64,000 bases of DNA from Streptomyces flavofungini (lineage in GTDB: Bacteria; Actinomycetota; Actinomycetes; Streptomycetales; Streptomycetaceae): the NCBI RefSeq assembly GCF_014650815.1, contig NZ_BMVR01000011.1, positions 186,001 through 250,000 on the forward strand, written 5' to 3'. Shown here in pieces: positions 43,170-51,650 of this stretch (position 1 is its first letter; the number at the start of each line of letters is the position of its first letter). The notes under the pieces are model-generated. The model worked only from the letters and a program-made list of their open reading frames with translations, was not told where the DNA came from and searched no databases. The translations under genes were made by a program, and so were the position numbers.

Positions 43170-44040
43170 CTCCACACAGATCCACAACATCGGCTACCGC
43201 CACTACGACGGCCAGCGCCTGGGCCGCGCGTACGCGACCCGCTCGCTGTTCTCGCAGAGCCTGCGCGGCGCCTACGGACTCGGCCGCTCCGCCAAGTCCA
43301 AGGTCCTGCCGATGATCCTCTTCGGGGTCATGTGCGCGCCCGCGCTGATCATGGTCGCGGTCGCCGTGGCCACCAAGGCCAACGACCTGCCGGTCGACTA
43401 CACGCGCTACGCCATCATCCTCCAGGCCGTCTTCAGCCTCTACCTGGCGGCCCAGGCCCCGCAGACCGTCTCCAGGGACCTGCGGTTCAAGACCGTGCCG
43501 CTCTACTTCTCCCGCCCCATCGAGCGCGTCGACTACGTACGCGCGAAGTACGCGGCGCTCGCCAGCGCGCTGTTCATCCTCACGGCCGTCCCGCTGCTCG
43601 TGCTCTACGTAGGAGCACTGCTCGCCAAACTTGACTTCGCCGACCAGACGAAGGGATTCGCCCAGGGGCTGGTCTCCGTGGCTCTGCTCTCCGTGCTCTT
43701 CGCCGGCATCGCGCTGCTCATCTCGGCGGTCACCCCGCGCCGCGGCCTCGGCATCGCCGCCGTCATCGCGGTCCTCACCATCCCCTACGGAGCGGTGTCC
43801 ACCGTCCAGGCGATCGCGCACGAACAGGGCAGCGGCGGCGCCATCGGCTGGCTCGGCCTGTTCTCGCCGATCACCCTCATGGACGGCGTGCAGACGGCCT
43901 TCCTGGGCGCCACGTCCGCCTTCCCCGGCAAGGAGGGCCCCTCGACCGGCCTGGGCGTCGTGTACGTCCTCGTCGTCCTCGCCCTCATCGCCGGAAGCTA
44001 CGCCGGCCTGCTGCGCCGCTACCGAAAGGCCGGGCTGTAA
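43159..44040 (+). CDS. ABC-2 type transporter permease
   Basis: The 293-residue protein has a cytoplasmic N-terminus (HNIGYRHYDGQRLGRAYATRSLF) and about six hydrophobic helices (VLPMILFGVMCAPALIMVAVAV; ALFILTAVPLLVLYVGALL; LVSVALLSVLFAGIALLISAV; LGVVYVLVVLALIAGSYAGLL). The motif RPIERVDYVRAKYAA is shared with ABC-2 exporters. GGGAGG precedes the ATG. It pairs with the preceding ATPase. Confidence 0.86.
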   Translation: MPADSTQIHNIGYRHYDGQRLGRAYATRSLFSQSLRGAYGLGRSAKSKVLPMILFGVMCAPALIMVAVAVATKANDLPVDYTRYAIILQAVFSLYLAAQAPQTVSRDLRFKTVPLYFSRPIERVDYVRAKYAALASALFILTAVPLLVLYVGALLAKLDFADQTKGFAQGLVSVALLSVLFAGIALLISAVTPRRGLGIAAVIAVLTIPYGAVSTVQAIAHEQGSGGAIGWLGLFSPITLMDGVQTAFLGATSAFPGKEGPSTGLGVVYVLVVLALIAGSYAGLLRRYRKAGL

Positions 44041-44042
44041 CC

Positions 44043-44954
44043 ATGACGTCCCTCAGCATCGACCACGTCTCCCGCTGGTTCGGCAACGTGGTGGCGGTCA
44101 ACGACATCACCATGACGATCAGCCCCGGAGTCACCGGCCTGCTCGGCCCGAACGGCGCCGGGAAGTCCACCCTCATCAGCATGATGGGTGGTTTCCTCGC
44201 CCCCTCCACGGGCAGCGTCACCCTGGACGGCCACCCCACCTGGCGCAACGAGACCATCTACAAGCACCTCGGCATCGTCCCCGAGCGCGAGGGCATGTAC
44301 GACTTCCTCACCGGCCGCGAATTCGTCGTCGCCAACGCCGAGTTGCACGGCCTGGGCAAGAAGGCCGCCCAGCGCGCCCTCGCCACGGTCGAGATGGAGT
44401 ACGCGCAGGACCGCAAGATCTCCACGTACTCCAAGGGCATGCGGCAGCGCGTGAAGATGGCCTCCGCGCTCGTCCACGAGCCGTCCGTGCTGCTGCTCGA
44501 CGAGCCCTTCAACGGCATGGACCCGCGCCAGCGCATGCAACTCATGGAGCTGCTGCGCACGATGGGCGACGACGGCCGCACCGTCCTGTTCTCCTCGCAC
44601 ATCCTCGAAGAGGTGGAACAGCTCGCCTCGCACATCGAGGTGATCGTCGCCGGACGGCACGCGGCCAGCGGCGACTTCCGCAAGATCCGCCGCCTGATGA
44701 CGGACCGGCCGCACCGCTACCTGGTGCGCTCCAGCGACGACCGCACGCTCGCCGCCGCACTGATCGCCGACCCGTCCACCGCGGGCATCGAAGTCGACCT
44801 CGACGAAGGCGCGTTGCGCATCCAGGCCGTCGACTTCGGCCGCTTCACCACCCTGTTGCCACGCATCGCCCGCGAACACGACATCCGGCTCCTGACCGTC
44901 TCGCCCTCGGACGAGTCGCTCGAGTCGGTCTTCTCCTACCTCGTCGCGGCCTGA
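44043..44954 (+). CDS. ABC transporter ATP-binding protein (second pair)
   Basis: The 303-residue ATPase has Walker A GPNGAGKST (about 37), signature YSKGMRQRVKMASAL, Walker B VLLLDEPFNGMDP and H-loop FSSHILEE, with the C-terminal extension common in ABC-2 ATPases. It starts 2 bp after the first permease and is followed by a second permease. Sequence differences from the first ATPase show the pairs are not a recent duplication. Confidence 0.9.
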   Translation: MTSLSIDHVSRWFGNVVAVNDITMTISPGVTGLLGPNGAGKSTLISMMGGFLAPSTGSVTLDGHPTWRNETIYKHLGIVPEREGMYDFLTGREFVVANAELHGLGKKAAQRALATVEMEYAQDRKISTYSKGMRQRVKMASALVHEPSVLLLDEPFNGMDPRQRMQLMELLRTMGDDGRTVLFSSHILEEVEQLASHIEVIVAGRHAASGDFRKIRRLMTDRPHRYLVRSSDDRTLAAALIADPSTAGIEVDLDEGALRIQAVDFGRFTTLLPRIAREHDIRLLTVSPSDESLESVFSYLVAA

Positions 44955-44965
44955 AGGGAGTCACC

Positions 44966-45688
44966 GTGTACGACCCGACTGTCGCCCGGCTCACCTACCG
45001 GGCCCTCCTCGGCCGCCGCCGGGCCCTCATCCTCTTCGCCCTGCCGCTGCTGCTCATCGTCATCGCCGTGGCGGTACGCGCCCTCAGCGGCGCCGACGAC
45101 CAGGTCGCCTCCGACCTGCTCGGCGGGTTCGCGCTCGCCACGATGGTGCCGATCATCGGCGTCATCGCGGGCACCGGCGCGATCGGCCCCGAGATCGACG
45201 ACGGCTCCGTGCTCTACCTGCTGTCCAAGCCGGTCAAACGGCCCACGATCATCGTCACCAAGCTCACCGTCGCCATCGCCGTCACCATGGCGTTCTCGGC
45301 GCTCCCCACGTTCATCGCGGGCATGATCCTCAACGGCAACGGCCAGCAGATCGCCGTCGCCTACACGATCGCCTCCCTCGTCTCCTCCATCGCGTACGCG
45401 GCGATCTTCCTGCTGCTCGGCACGATCACCCGTCACGCGGTGGTCTTCGGCCTCGTGTACGCCCTCGTGTGGGAGGCGGTCTTCGGATCGCTGGTCTCCG
45501 GAGCGCGCACGCTCAGCGTCCAGCAGTGGTCGCTAGCCGTCGCCCACAAGGCCGCCGACGGCGGTGACCTGGTCACCTCCGACGTGGGTCTGCCCGCCGC
45601 CGTGATCCTGCTGATCGTCGTCACCGCCGGGGCGACCTGGTTCGCGGGGCAGAAGCTGCGGACGCTGACGCTGGCCGGTGAGGAGTAG
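44966..45688 (+). CDS. ABC-2 type transporter permease (second pair)
   Basis: The 240-residue protein has six hydrophobic segments (LILFALPLLLIVIAVAV; FALATMVPIIGVIAGTGAI; LTVAIAVTMAFSALPTFIAGMIL; VAYTIASLVSSIAYAAIFLLLGTI; HAVVFGLVYALVWEAVF; GLPAAVILLIVVTAGATWF). It includes DGSVLYLLSKPVKRP, the usual ABC-2 loop after the first extracytoplasmic turn. The GTG at 44966 has AAGGGAG upstream. It closes the cassette; a hairpin follows. Confidence 0.85.
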   Translation: MYDPTVARLTYRALLGRRRALILFALPLLLIVIAVAVRALSGADDQVASDLLGGFALATMVPIIGVIAGTGAIGPEIDDGSVLYLLSKPVKRPTIIVTKLTVAIAVTMAFSALPTFIAGMILNGNGQQIAVAYTIASLVSSIAYAAIFLLLGTITRHAVVFGLVYALVWEAVFGSLVSGARTLSVQQWSLAVAHKAADGGDLVTSDVGLPAAVILLIVVTAGATWFAGQKLRTLTLAGEE

Positions 45689-45716
45689 GCCGCTCCACCG
45701 GGGTTACGGGGTACGG

Positions 45717-45748
45717 GGCAGCGGGGTCGCGGGTGCGGCCCCGCTGTC
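45717..45748 (+). terminator. Terminator after the ABC operon
   Basis: A 10-bp stem with one G-U pair, GGCAGCGGGG (45717-45726) and CCCCGCTGTC (45739-45748), lies 30 bp after the last permease. Confidence 0.65.
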
Positions 45749-45846
45749 GCGCGTGGGGGTGCTTGACGTCTTGACGGTGTCTTCACCCTCGTGCCGGGAC
45801 ACTTGGTGGGAGGGGGATGCTGCAGGAGTGTCTTGGAGGTGCCGGT

Positions 45847-46086
45847 ATGGCATCGGACGACGGTCGGGACGAGGAATCCGCGGGCGCCGAGGGCGGCGTC
45901 TGGGACGACGTGGTCCTCGACGACGACTTCATACGGTCCGCCGAGGCCGCCGAGCCGTCCGCTCGGGCCCGGATGCTGTCCGCGCGGTGGCGGGAGCGGG
46001 CGCCCGAGCCGCAGCCGTGGCGGTCCGACGAGCCGCCTGCCGGGTGGTTCTTCAGTCGGCGGCGGAAGAAGCGGCGGCGCAAGTAG
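45847..46086 (+). CDS. Small hypothetical protein with basic tail
   Basis: The 79-residue protein has an acidic N-terminal half (GVWDDVVLDDDFIRSAEAAEPSARARMLSARW) and a short tail GWFFSRRRKKRRRK. The strong charge asymmetry suggests a nucleic-acid or membrane-surface role, but no family is recognised. A GGAGG site lies at the right spacing before the ATG at 45847. Confidence 0.72.
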   Translation: MASDDGRDEESAGAEGGVWDDVVLDDDFIRSAEAAEPSARARMLSARWRERAPEPQPWRSDEPPAGWFFSRRRKKRRRK

Positions 46087-46484
46087 GTGCCCGGCGACCG
46101 GGTGTCGGTCTCTGCCGGGAGGAAAATCGGTGGCGGGGCGTGCGGGGTGCTCGGCAGAGTAGTGGGTGTCACCGCGTCGGGGTCCGCCCCGGTGCTCACC
46201 TTCTGGGAGAGGGGCCGATGATGTTCAACCACCCGTCGTCGTGCCCCCGGCAGGACGATCCGGGTCGGGCTCCGGAGTAGTCACTACACTCCGTCCGAGC
46301 CGTGCCACGGGGGATCGTCCGGGGCGGCCGCTTCGAGCGCGTGGTTCGCTGCGCGGGCCGCCCACCCAACGTTGCGCTGGGCCGGGCTCGGGGTTACGGG
46401 AGCATCCCGTGCCCTGGGCCCGGCCCTCGTGCATGTGTGACCGACGGCGCCGTTGCCGGAACGGCAGCCGTTGCGGCGGCAGCG
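46087..46484. other. Intergenic region
   Basis: This 398-bp gap between converging genes has no convincing gene. A 20-codon reading frame at 46218-46280 has a ribosome-binding-like GGAGAGGGG but no other support. The right part holds GTTGCGG/GTTACGG repeats. Confidence 0.4.
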
Positions 46485-47312
46485 TTACGGCAGCAGGCGT
46501 TCCAGGACCACCGCGATGCCGTCCTCCTCGTTGGACGTCGTCACCTCGTCCGCTACTGCCTTGAGGTCGTCGTGGGCGTTGGCCATGGCCACGCCGTGGG
46601 CGGACCAGGCGAACATGGGGATGTCATTGGGCATGTCGCCGAAGGCGATCGTGTCCGCGGCCTTCACGCCGAGGCGCCGGGCAGCCAGGGACAGACCCGT
46701 CGCCTTCGTCAGGCCGAGCGGCAGGAGTTCCACTATGCCCTCGCCCGCCATCGTGACGCCCACGAGATGCCCCGCGGCCTGCTGCGCCGCGGCCGCCAGG
46801 TCGTCGTCGCTCAGCCCGGGATGCTGGACGTACATCTTGGTGAGCGGCGCCGCCCACAGCTCCGCCACGTCGGTGAAGGGGACGGCGGGGAGCGGGCCCT
46901 CCTGGACCACGTACCCGGGGCCGACCAGGACGTCGCCGTCCAGGCCGTCGCGGCTCGCGGCGAGGGCCAGCGGGCCGACCTCCGCCTCGATCTTGGCGAG
47001 GGCCAGGCCCGCGAGCTGGCGGTCGAGGGTCACGGAGGTCAGCAGGCGGTGTTCGCCCGCGTGGTAGACCTGCGCGCCCTGGCCGCACACGGCGATGCCT
47101 TCGTAGCCGAGGTCGTCCAGGACGTGCCGGGTCCAGGCGACGGAGCGGCCCGTGACGATGATGTGGGCCGCGCCCGCCGCGGTGACCGCGGTGAGCGCGT
47201 CCCGGGTGCGCGCCGAGACCGTGTCGTCGGGGGACAGGAGCGTCCCGTCGAGGTCGGTCGCGACGAGCGGGTACGGAAAGGACGGCGTGCCGCCCGTGGC
47301 AGCGGTGCTCAC
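46485..47312 (-). CDS. Cof-type HAD hydrolase (HAD-IIB)
   Basis: The 275-residue protein has motif I LVATDLDGTLL, motif II IVTGRSVAW, a lysine-bearing motif III (TKATGLSLAARRLG) and motif IV FGDMPNDIPMF. It is a paralogue of the enzyme at 34127-35011, from which it differs mainly in the cap. The GTG start overlaps the serS stop (GTGA), so it is translationally coupled to seryl-tRNA synthetase. It would act on a phosphorylated metabolite; the pairing with serS is conserved in streptomycetes as far as I recall. Confidence 0.88.
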   Translation of the reverse strand: MSTAATGGTPSFPYPLVATDLDGTLLSPDDTVSARTRDALTAVTAAGAAHIIVTGRSVAWTRHVLDDLGYEGIAVCGQGAQVYHAGEHRLLTSVTLDRQLAGLALAKIEAEVGPLALAASRDGLDGDVLVGPGYVVQEGPLPAVPFTDVAELWAAPLTKMYVQHPGLSDDDLAAAAQQAAGHLVGVTMAGEGIVELLPLGLTKATGLSLAARRLGVKAADTIAFGDMPNDIPMFAWSAHGVAMANAHDDLKAVADEVTTSNEEDGIAVVLERLLP

Positions 47313-48598
47313 TTGGCGGTGGGCTCCAGGATCTCCCGGCCGCCCAGATACGGCCGCAGGACCTCGGGGACGCGCACGGAACCGTCGGGCAGCTGGTGGT
47401 TCTCCAGGAGCGCCACGATCGTGCGCGGCACCGCGCACAGCGTGCCGTTCAGCGTCGAGAGCGGCTGGACCGTCTTCTTGCCGTCGCGCTCTGCACGCAT
47501 GCGCACGGACAGGCGGCGGGCCTGGAAGCTGTCGCAGTTCGACGCGGACGTCAGCTCGCGGTACTTGCCCTGGGTGGGGATCCACGCCTCGCAGTCGAAC
47601 TTGCGCGAGGCGGAGGCGCCCAGGTCGGCGGAGGCGACGTCGATCACCTGGAAGGGCAGTTCGAGGCCGGTCAGCCACTGCTTCTCCCAGTCCAGGAGCC
47701 GCTGGTGCTCGGCCTCGGCGTCCTCGGGCGCCACGTACGAGAACATCTCGACCTTGTCGAACTGGTGCACCCGGAAGATGCCGCGGGTGTCCTTGCCGTA
47801 CGTCCCGGCCTCGCGGCGGAAGCAGGGCGAGAACCCGGCGTACCGCAGGGGGAGCTTGTCGGCGTCGATGATCTCGTCCATGTGGTACGCCGCGAGCGGG
47901 ACCTCGGACGTGCCGACCAGGTAGAAGTCGTCCTTCTCCAGGTGGTAGACGTTCTCGGCCGCCTGGCCGAGGAAGCCGGTGCCCTCCATGGCGCGCGGGC
48001 GCACCAGGGCGGGGGTCAGCATCGGGGTGAGCCCGGCCTCCGTGGCCTGCGCGATCGCCGCGTTGACCAGCGCCAGCTCAAGCAGCGCGCCGACGCCCGT
48101 CAGGTAGTAGAAGCGGGAGCCGGAGACCTTCGCGCCGCGCTCGACGTCGATGGCGCCGAGCGCCTCACCGAGCTCCAGGTGGTCCTTGGGCTCGAAGCCC
48201 TCGGCGGCGAAGTCGCGGATCGTGCCGTGCGTCTCCAGGACGACGAAGTCCTCCTCGCCGCCCACCGGCACGTCCTCGTGCACGAGGTTGCCGAGCTGGA
48301 GCAGCAGGCGCTTGGTGTCCTCGTCGGCCGTGTCCTGCTCGGTGTTCGCGGCCTTCACCGCGGCGGCGAGCTCGCCGGCCTTCTTCAGGAGCTCGGCCTT
48401 CTCGTCGCCGGAGGCCTTGGGGATGAGCTTGCCAAGCGCCTTCTGCTCGGAGCGCAGCTCGTCGAAGCGGAGCCCGGAGGACCTGCGCAGCTCGTCGGCG
48501 GAGAGCAGGGCGTCGACGAGGCCGACGTCCTCTCCACGGGCGCGCTGAGAAGCGCGAACACGGTCGGGGTCCTCACGAAGCAGGCGAAGGTCAATCAC
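47309..48598 (-). CDS. serS: Seryl-tRNA synthetase
   Basis: The 429-residue class II synthetase charges tRNA-Ser. The N-terminal coiled-coil arm spans about 25-100 (EQKALGKLIPKASGDEKAELLKKAGELA). Motif 1 is around 190-215 (ALVRPRAMEGTGFL). Motif 2 is FRREAGTYGKDTRGIFRVHQFDK. Motif 3 is STLNGTLCAVPRTIVALLENHQ. The GTG start at 48598 begins VIDLRLLREDP, the family-typical N-terminus. It is followed by the coupled HAD gene. Its promoter must lie in the DnaA-box-rich region. Confidence 0.96.
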   Translation of the reverse strand: MIDLRLLREDPDRVRASQRARGEDVGLVDALLSADELRRSSGLRFDELRSEQKALGKLIPKASGDEKAELLKKAGELAAAVKAANTEQDTADEDTKRLLLQLGNLVHEDVPVGGEEDFVVLETHGTIRDFAAEGFEPKDHLELGEALGAIDVERGAKVSGSRFYYLTGVGALLELALVNAAIAQATEAGLTPMLTPALVRPRAMEGTGFLGQAAENVYHLEKDDFYLVGTSEVPLAAYHMDEIIDADKLPLRYAGFSPCFRREAGTYGKDTRGIFRVHQFDKVEMFSYVAPEDAEAEHQRLLDWEKQWLTGLELPFQVIDVASADLGASASRKFDCEAWIPTQGKYRELTSASNCDSFQARRLSVRMRAERDGKKTVQPLSTLNGTLCAVPRTIVALLENHQLPDGSVRVPEVLRPYLGGREILEPTAK

Positions 48599-49338
48599 CC
48601 CTCAAGGCTACCGTCGCCCGGTTCCGGCCCACGACTTGATATTCACTTCAAGGGCGATATGACCGTTTTGCCGGAATGGGAATTCTTGCGAGTGACGTGC
48701 GGATGTCGCCAGGGTGGCCGGAGATCGCCGCGCGTCCTGAGGGTCAATAAACCGGACGCGAATCCCCGAAACGGGGCAGATGTCTGCCGCCGCCTTGACT
48801 CGATCCCCTTGTGGGAAACGGGACTTGGGGAGCCGGTTGTCCACAGGAATGGAAGCATCCGAAAAGTTATCCACAGGCTGTGCGAAAGATCTGTGGACAC
48901 CGGAACGGGCCGCTCCGAATGCCGCCTCCACGTCGATGGATTCCTGCCCCAAACCTGCTCTGGACCAACTTTCGAGTGGAAATGGTTAACTCCAAAGAGT
49001 TGATCAATGGAAAAGAATGGACGAGGGGTGATGTGCGGGGCTGTGGACGCGACTGGGTCCTGAGGGTCGCTATGTCGACGATGTCGTACGTCGTTGTCGA
49101 CTTGTCCCCAGATCGAGAAGGGCACCTGTGGATAACTTCTGTGGACAACATAAATCTGCAGGTAGTACTGCGTTTTCAGCCAGGCGGGAGCCCGACGGGA
49201 GGCCTTTGCGAAGCCCCGGAGAACGGCAGGTGACGGGGCGGCGAACACCAGGGCGAATGCCCGGGTGAGGGTTCGGGCGAAGGGTCGGGCGAGGGGTTCA
49301 GGCGCGGGTTCAGATGAACGCCGAGAACCGGCGAATGC
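48599..49338. other. Relatively AT-rich intergenic region upstream of serS with DnaA-box cluster
   Basis: At 740 bp, this gap between two leftward genes is unusually long, and its middle (about 48840-49160) is clearly less GC-rich than its surroundings. It contains a DnaA-box cluster (annotated separately) and a hairpin TTAACTC/GAGTTGA (48986-49003). Near pheA there are repeats of the type GGGTTCGGGCGAA (about 49265-49320). I see no gene. Confidence 0.7.
48837..49148. other. Cluster of DnaA boxes
   Basis: Perfect 9-mers are TTGTCCACA (48837-48845, plus), TTATCCACA (48867-48875, plus), TTATCCACA (49127-49135, minus) and TTGTCCACA (49140-49148, minus). One-mismatch sites are GTGTCCACA (48892-48900, minus) and TTGTCCCCA (49102-49110, plus), and a weaker GCGTCCACA lies at 49042-49050 (minus). 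The two outer pairs point toward each other. High-affinity DnaA-box clusters outside oriC, such as the one named D78 in S. coelicolor, titrate DnaA and limit replication initiation. Confidence 0.85.
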
Positions 49339-50274
49339 CTAGAACCGGCCGTCCTGGCATTGCGTCAGCCAGTCCGACGCCGCCAGGAACTCCTCGTCGG
49401 ACGTCCCCGGCCGCAGCGGCCGCACATCCGCCACCGCCACCCCCGCACGCGGATACGACCCAAGGAAGCGCACCTTCGGGCAGATCCGCTTCAGGCCCAT
49501 CAGCGCCTCGCCCACCCGGCGGTCGGTGATGTGGCCCTCGGCGTCCACGCTGAAGCAGTAGTTGCCGATGCCCTGTCCGGTGGGGCGCGATTCGATCCGC
49601 ATCAGGTTGACCCCGCGTACCGCGAACTCCTGGAGCAGTTCGAGCAGCGCGCCGGGGTGGTCGTCGCCGAGCCAGATGACCAGGGACGTCTTGTCCGCGC
49701 CGGTGGGCGCCGCGGGCCGCCCCGGGCGGCCGACCAGGACGAAGCGGGTGGCCGCGTTGGCCGCGTCGTGGATCTCGGTGACCAGCGCCTCCAGGCCGTA
49801 CGTCGCCGCGGCGAACGCGCCCGCGAACGCCGCGTCGAACCGGCCCTCCTGCACCAGGCGGGCGCCGTCGGCGTTCGACGCCGCCGACTCCCACAGCGCG
49901 TCCGGCAGGTGCTCGCCGAGCCAGTTGCGCACCTGCGGCTGGGCGACCGGGTGGCCGGTGACCGTCTTGATGTCCTTGAGCTTGGTGCCGGGGCGGACCA
50001 GGAGCGCGAAGGCGATCGGCAGGACCACCTCGCGGTAGATCATCAGCGGCGTGCCCTTGGCGAGCTCGTCGACGGTCGTCGTGACACCGCCCTCGACCGA
50101 GTTCTCGATCGGCACCAGGGCCGCCGCGGCCTCGCCGCCGCGCACCGCGTCCAGGGCGGCCGGGACGGACACCATCGGGACCAGCTCCCGGGTGGCCGCC
50201 TCCGGCAGGGTGCGCAGGGCCGCTTCCGTGAAGGTGCCTTCGGGGCCGAGGTAGGTGTAGCGCGTCGCCGACAT
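49339..50274 (-). CDS. pheA: Prephenate dehydratase
   Basis: The 311-residue, P-protein-type enzyme converts prephenate to phenylpyruvate for phenylalanine synthesis. The catalytic domain (1-190) has YLGPEGTFTEAAL, VPIENSVEGGV and the Thr of NAATRFVLVG. The ACT regulatory domain (about 200-280) has the ESRP allosteric motif and HPGALLELLQEF. No chorismate mutase domain is fused, as in other actinobacteria. The ATG at 50274 gives the standard N-terminus MSATRYTYLG. Confidence 0.96.
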   Translation of the reverse strand: MSATRYTYLGPEGTFTEAALRTLPEAATRELVPMVSVPAALDAVRGGEAAAALVPIENSVEGGVTTTVDELAKGTPLMIYREVVLPIAFALLVRPGTKLKDIKTVTGHPVAQPQVRNWLGEHLPDALWESAASNADGARLVQEGRFDAAFAGAFAAATYGLEALVTEIHDAANAATRFVLVGRPGRPAAPTGADKTSLVIWLGDDHPGALLELLQEFAVRGVNLMRIESRPTGQGIGNYCFSVDAEGHITDRRVGEALMGLKRICPKVRFLGSYPRAGVAVADVRPLRPGTSDEEFLAASDWLTQCQDGRF

Positions 50275-50390
50275 GGCCTCACCCTAATGCGCCGGGTGAG
50301 GCGGAGGTCGTCCGTTGTCCAGCATGCGAACGATGGCGAACTCCGGTCGACAGATGACGAAAGTCGACAGATGACGAAACCCGTCACCCG

Positions 50391-51644
50391 TCACCCCTCC
50401 AGCAACCTCTGCCCCACGTACTCGCCGCTCCCCGCACCCCCGGGCACCGCGAACAGCCCGCTCGCCTCGTGCCGGATGAACTCCGACAGCGCGTCCCCCC
50501 GGTCGAGCTTGCGCTGCACCGGTACGAAGCCCTTCAGCGGGTCCGCCTGCCAGCAGATGAAGAGGAGCCCGGCGTCCGGTTCGCCCTTGGCGTCGAAGCC
50601 GGCGTGGTACGAGAAGGGGCGGCGTAGCATCGCGGCGCCGCCGTTCTGGTCGGGGCGGGTGATGCGGGCGTGGGCGTTGAGGGGGACGACCAGACGGCCG
50701 CCGGCGCCGGTCTTCTCCAGCTTCATCTCGGTGGTCTCCGTGCCGCCCGTCAGCGGCGCCCCGTCGGCCTTGCGGCGCCCGATGACGTCCTCCTGGGCCT
50801 TGGTGGCCAGCTTCTCCCAGTCGTCGAGGAGCATCCGGATGCGGCGTACGACGGCGTAGGAGCCCCCGGCCATCCAGGCGGGGTCCGTGCCGTCCGCCTT
50901 CTCGGGCACGAAGATCCGCTTGTTGAAGTCGTCGTCGGACGGCTTCGGATTGTTCGTGCCGTCGATCTGGCCCATCAGGTTGCGGGCCGTCATCGGGCGG
51001 GCGGTGGCGCCGGGCGAGCGGTTGAAGCCGTTCATCTGCCAGCGCACCTTCGCGGCCGCACCGGCCTCCCGCTGCAGCGCGCGCAGCGCGTGGAAGGCGA
51101 CGAGCGGGTCGTTCGCGCCGATCTGCACCCACAGGTCGCCGCCGCTGCGGGACTTGTCGAGGCGGTCGGAGGAGAAGTCCGGCAGCGGGTCGAGGGCGGC
51201 CGGGCGCTGCTTCTCCAGGCCGGTGCGGCGGAAGAAGCCGTGGCCGAAGCCGAAGGTGACGGTGAGCGCGGAGGGGCCCGCGTCCAGGGCGATGTCGGTG
51301 TCCGCGCCGGCCACCGGTTCGCCCGCCATCAGCCGCTTGGCCGTGGTCGACCAGCGGCGCAGCAGGGCGGCCGCCTCCGTGCGCCCCGCGCCCGGCGCGA
51401 GGTCGAAGGCGATCAGGTGGCCGCGGGACTGCACGGGCGTGGTGATCCCCGGCTGATGTTTCCCGTGAAACATCACCTCGTCCGTGCCGAGCGACGTCAG
51501 GGCCGCCCGGGAACCGCCCGTGGAGTCGGACGAGTCCGAGGACGCCGCGGCGTACCCGGCGGCGCCGCCCGCCGCGCCGAGCGCGAGGCCGGTGGCGCCC
51601 GCTGTGCCGAGCAGGCGCCGTCGCGAAATGGTGTGGTCCGCCAT
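50391..51644 (-). CDS. dtpA: Dyp-type haem peroxidase DtpA (EfeB-like), Tat-exported
   Basis: The 417-residue protein begins with a twin-arginine signal peptide (ISRRRLLGTAG, then an Ala/Gly-rich core). It contains the Dyp motif GQIDGTNN and the proximal-histidine region FSYHAGFD. Closest in context is DtpA of S. lividans, a secreted peroxidase needed for maturation of the radical copper oxidase GlxA and encoded with the Sco/ECuC copper chaperones, exactly as here. EfeB-type iron acquisition is less likely because efeUO are absent. A parS-like site with one mismatch lies within the gene (51458-51471). Confidence 0.9.
   Translation of the reverse strand: MADHTISRRRLLGTAGATGLALGAAGGAAGYAAASSDSSDSTGGSRAALTSLGTDEVMFHGKHQPGITTPVQSRGHLIAFDLAPGAGRTEAAALLRRWSTTAKRLMAGEPVAGADTDIALDAGPSALTVTFGFGHGFFRRTGLEKQRPAALDPLPDFSSDRLDKSRSGGDLWVQIGANDPLVAFHALRALQREAGAAAKVRWQMNGFNRSPGATARPMTARNLMGQIDGTNNPKPSDDDFNKRIFVPEKADGTDPAWMAGGSYAVVRRIRMLLDDWEKLATKAQEDVIGRRKADGAPLTGGTETTEMKLEKTGAGGRLVVPLNAHARITRPDQNGGAAMLRRPFSYHAGFDAKGEPDAGLLFICWQADPLKGFVPVQRKLDRGDALSEFIRHEASGLFAVPGGAGSGEYVGQRLLEG
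51458..51471. other. parS: parS-like site, one mismatch, inside dtpA
   Basis: GTTTCCCGTGAAAC differs from the consensus at position 6 (A to C). It is embedded in dtpA codons in the same reading phase as the other three sites. Confidence 0.65.
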
Positions 51645-51650
51645 GGTGGG

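Noticed and set aside
46218..46280. A 20-codon reading frame with a ribosome-binding-like GGAGAGGGG upstream, as a possible leader peptide
   Set aside because: No repeated codon type, no attenuator hairpin and no downstream gene on the same strand to control; the match is likely chance.
49042..49050. GCGTCCACA counted as a full DnaA box
   Set aside because: Two mismatches in the first positions; retained only as a weak site within the cluster.
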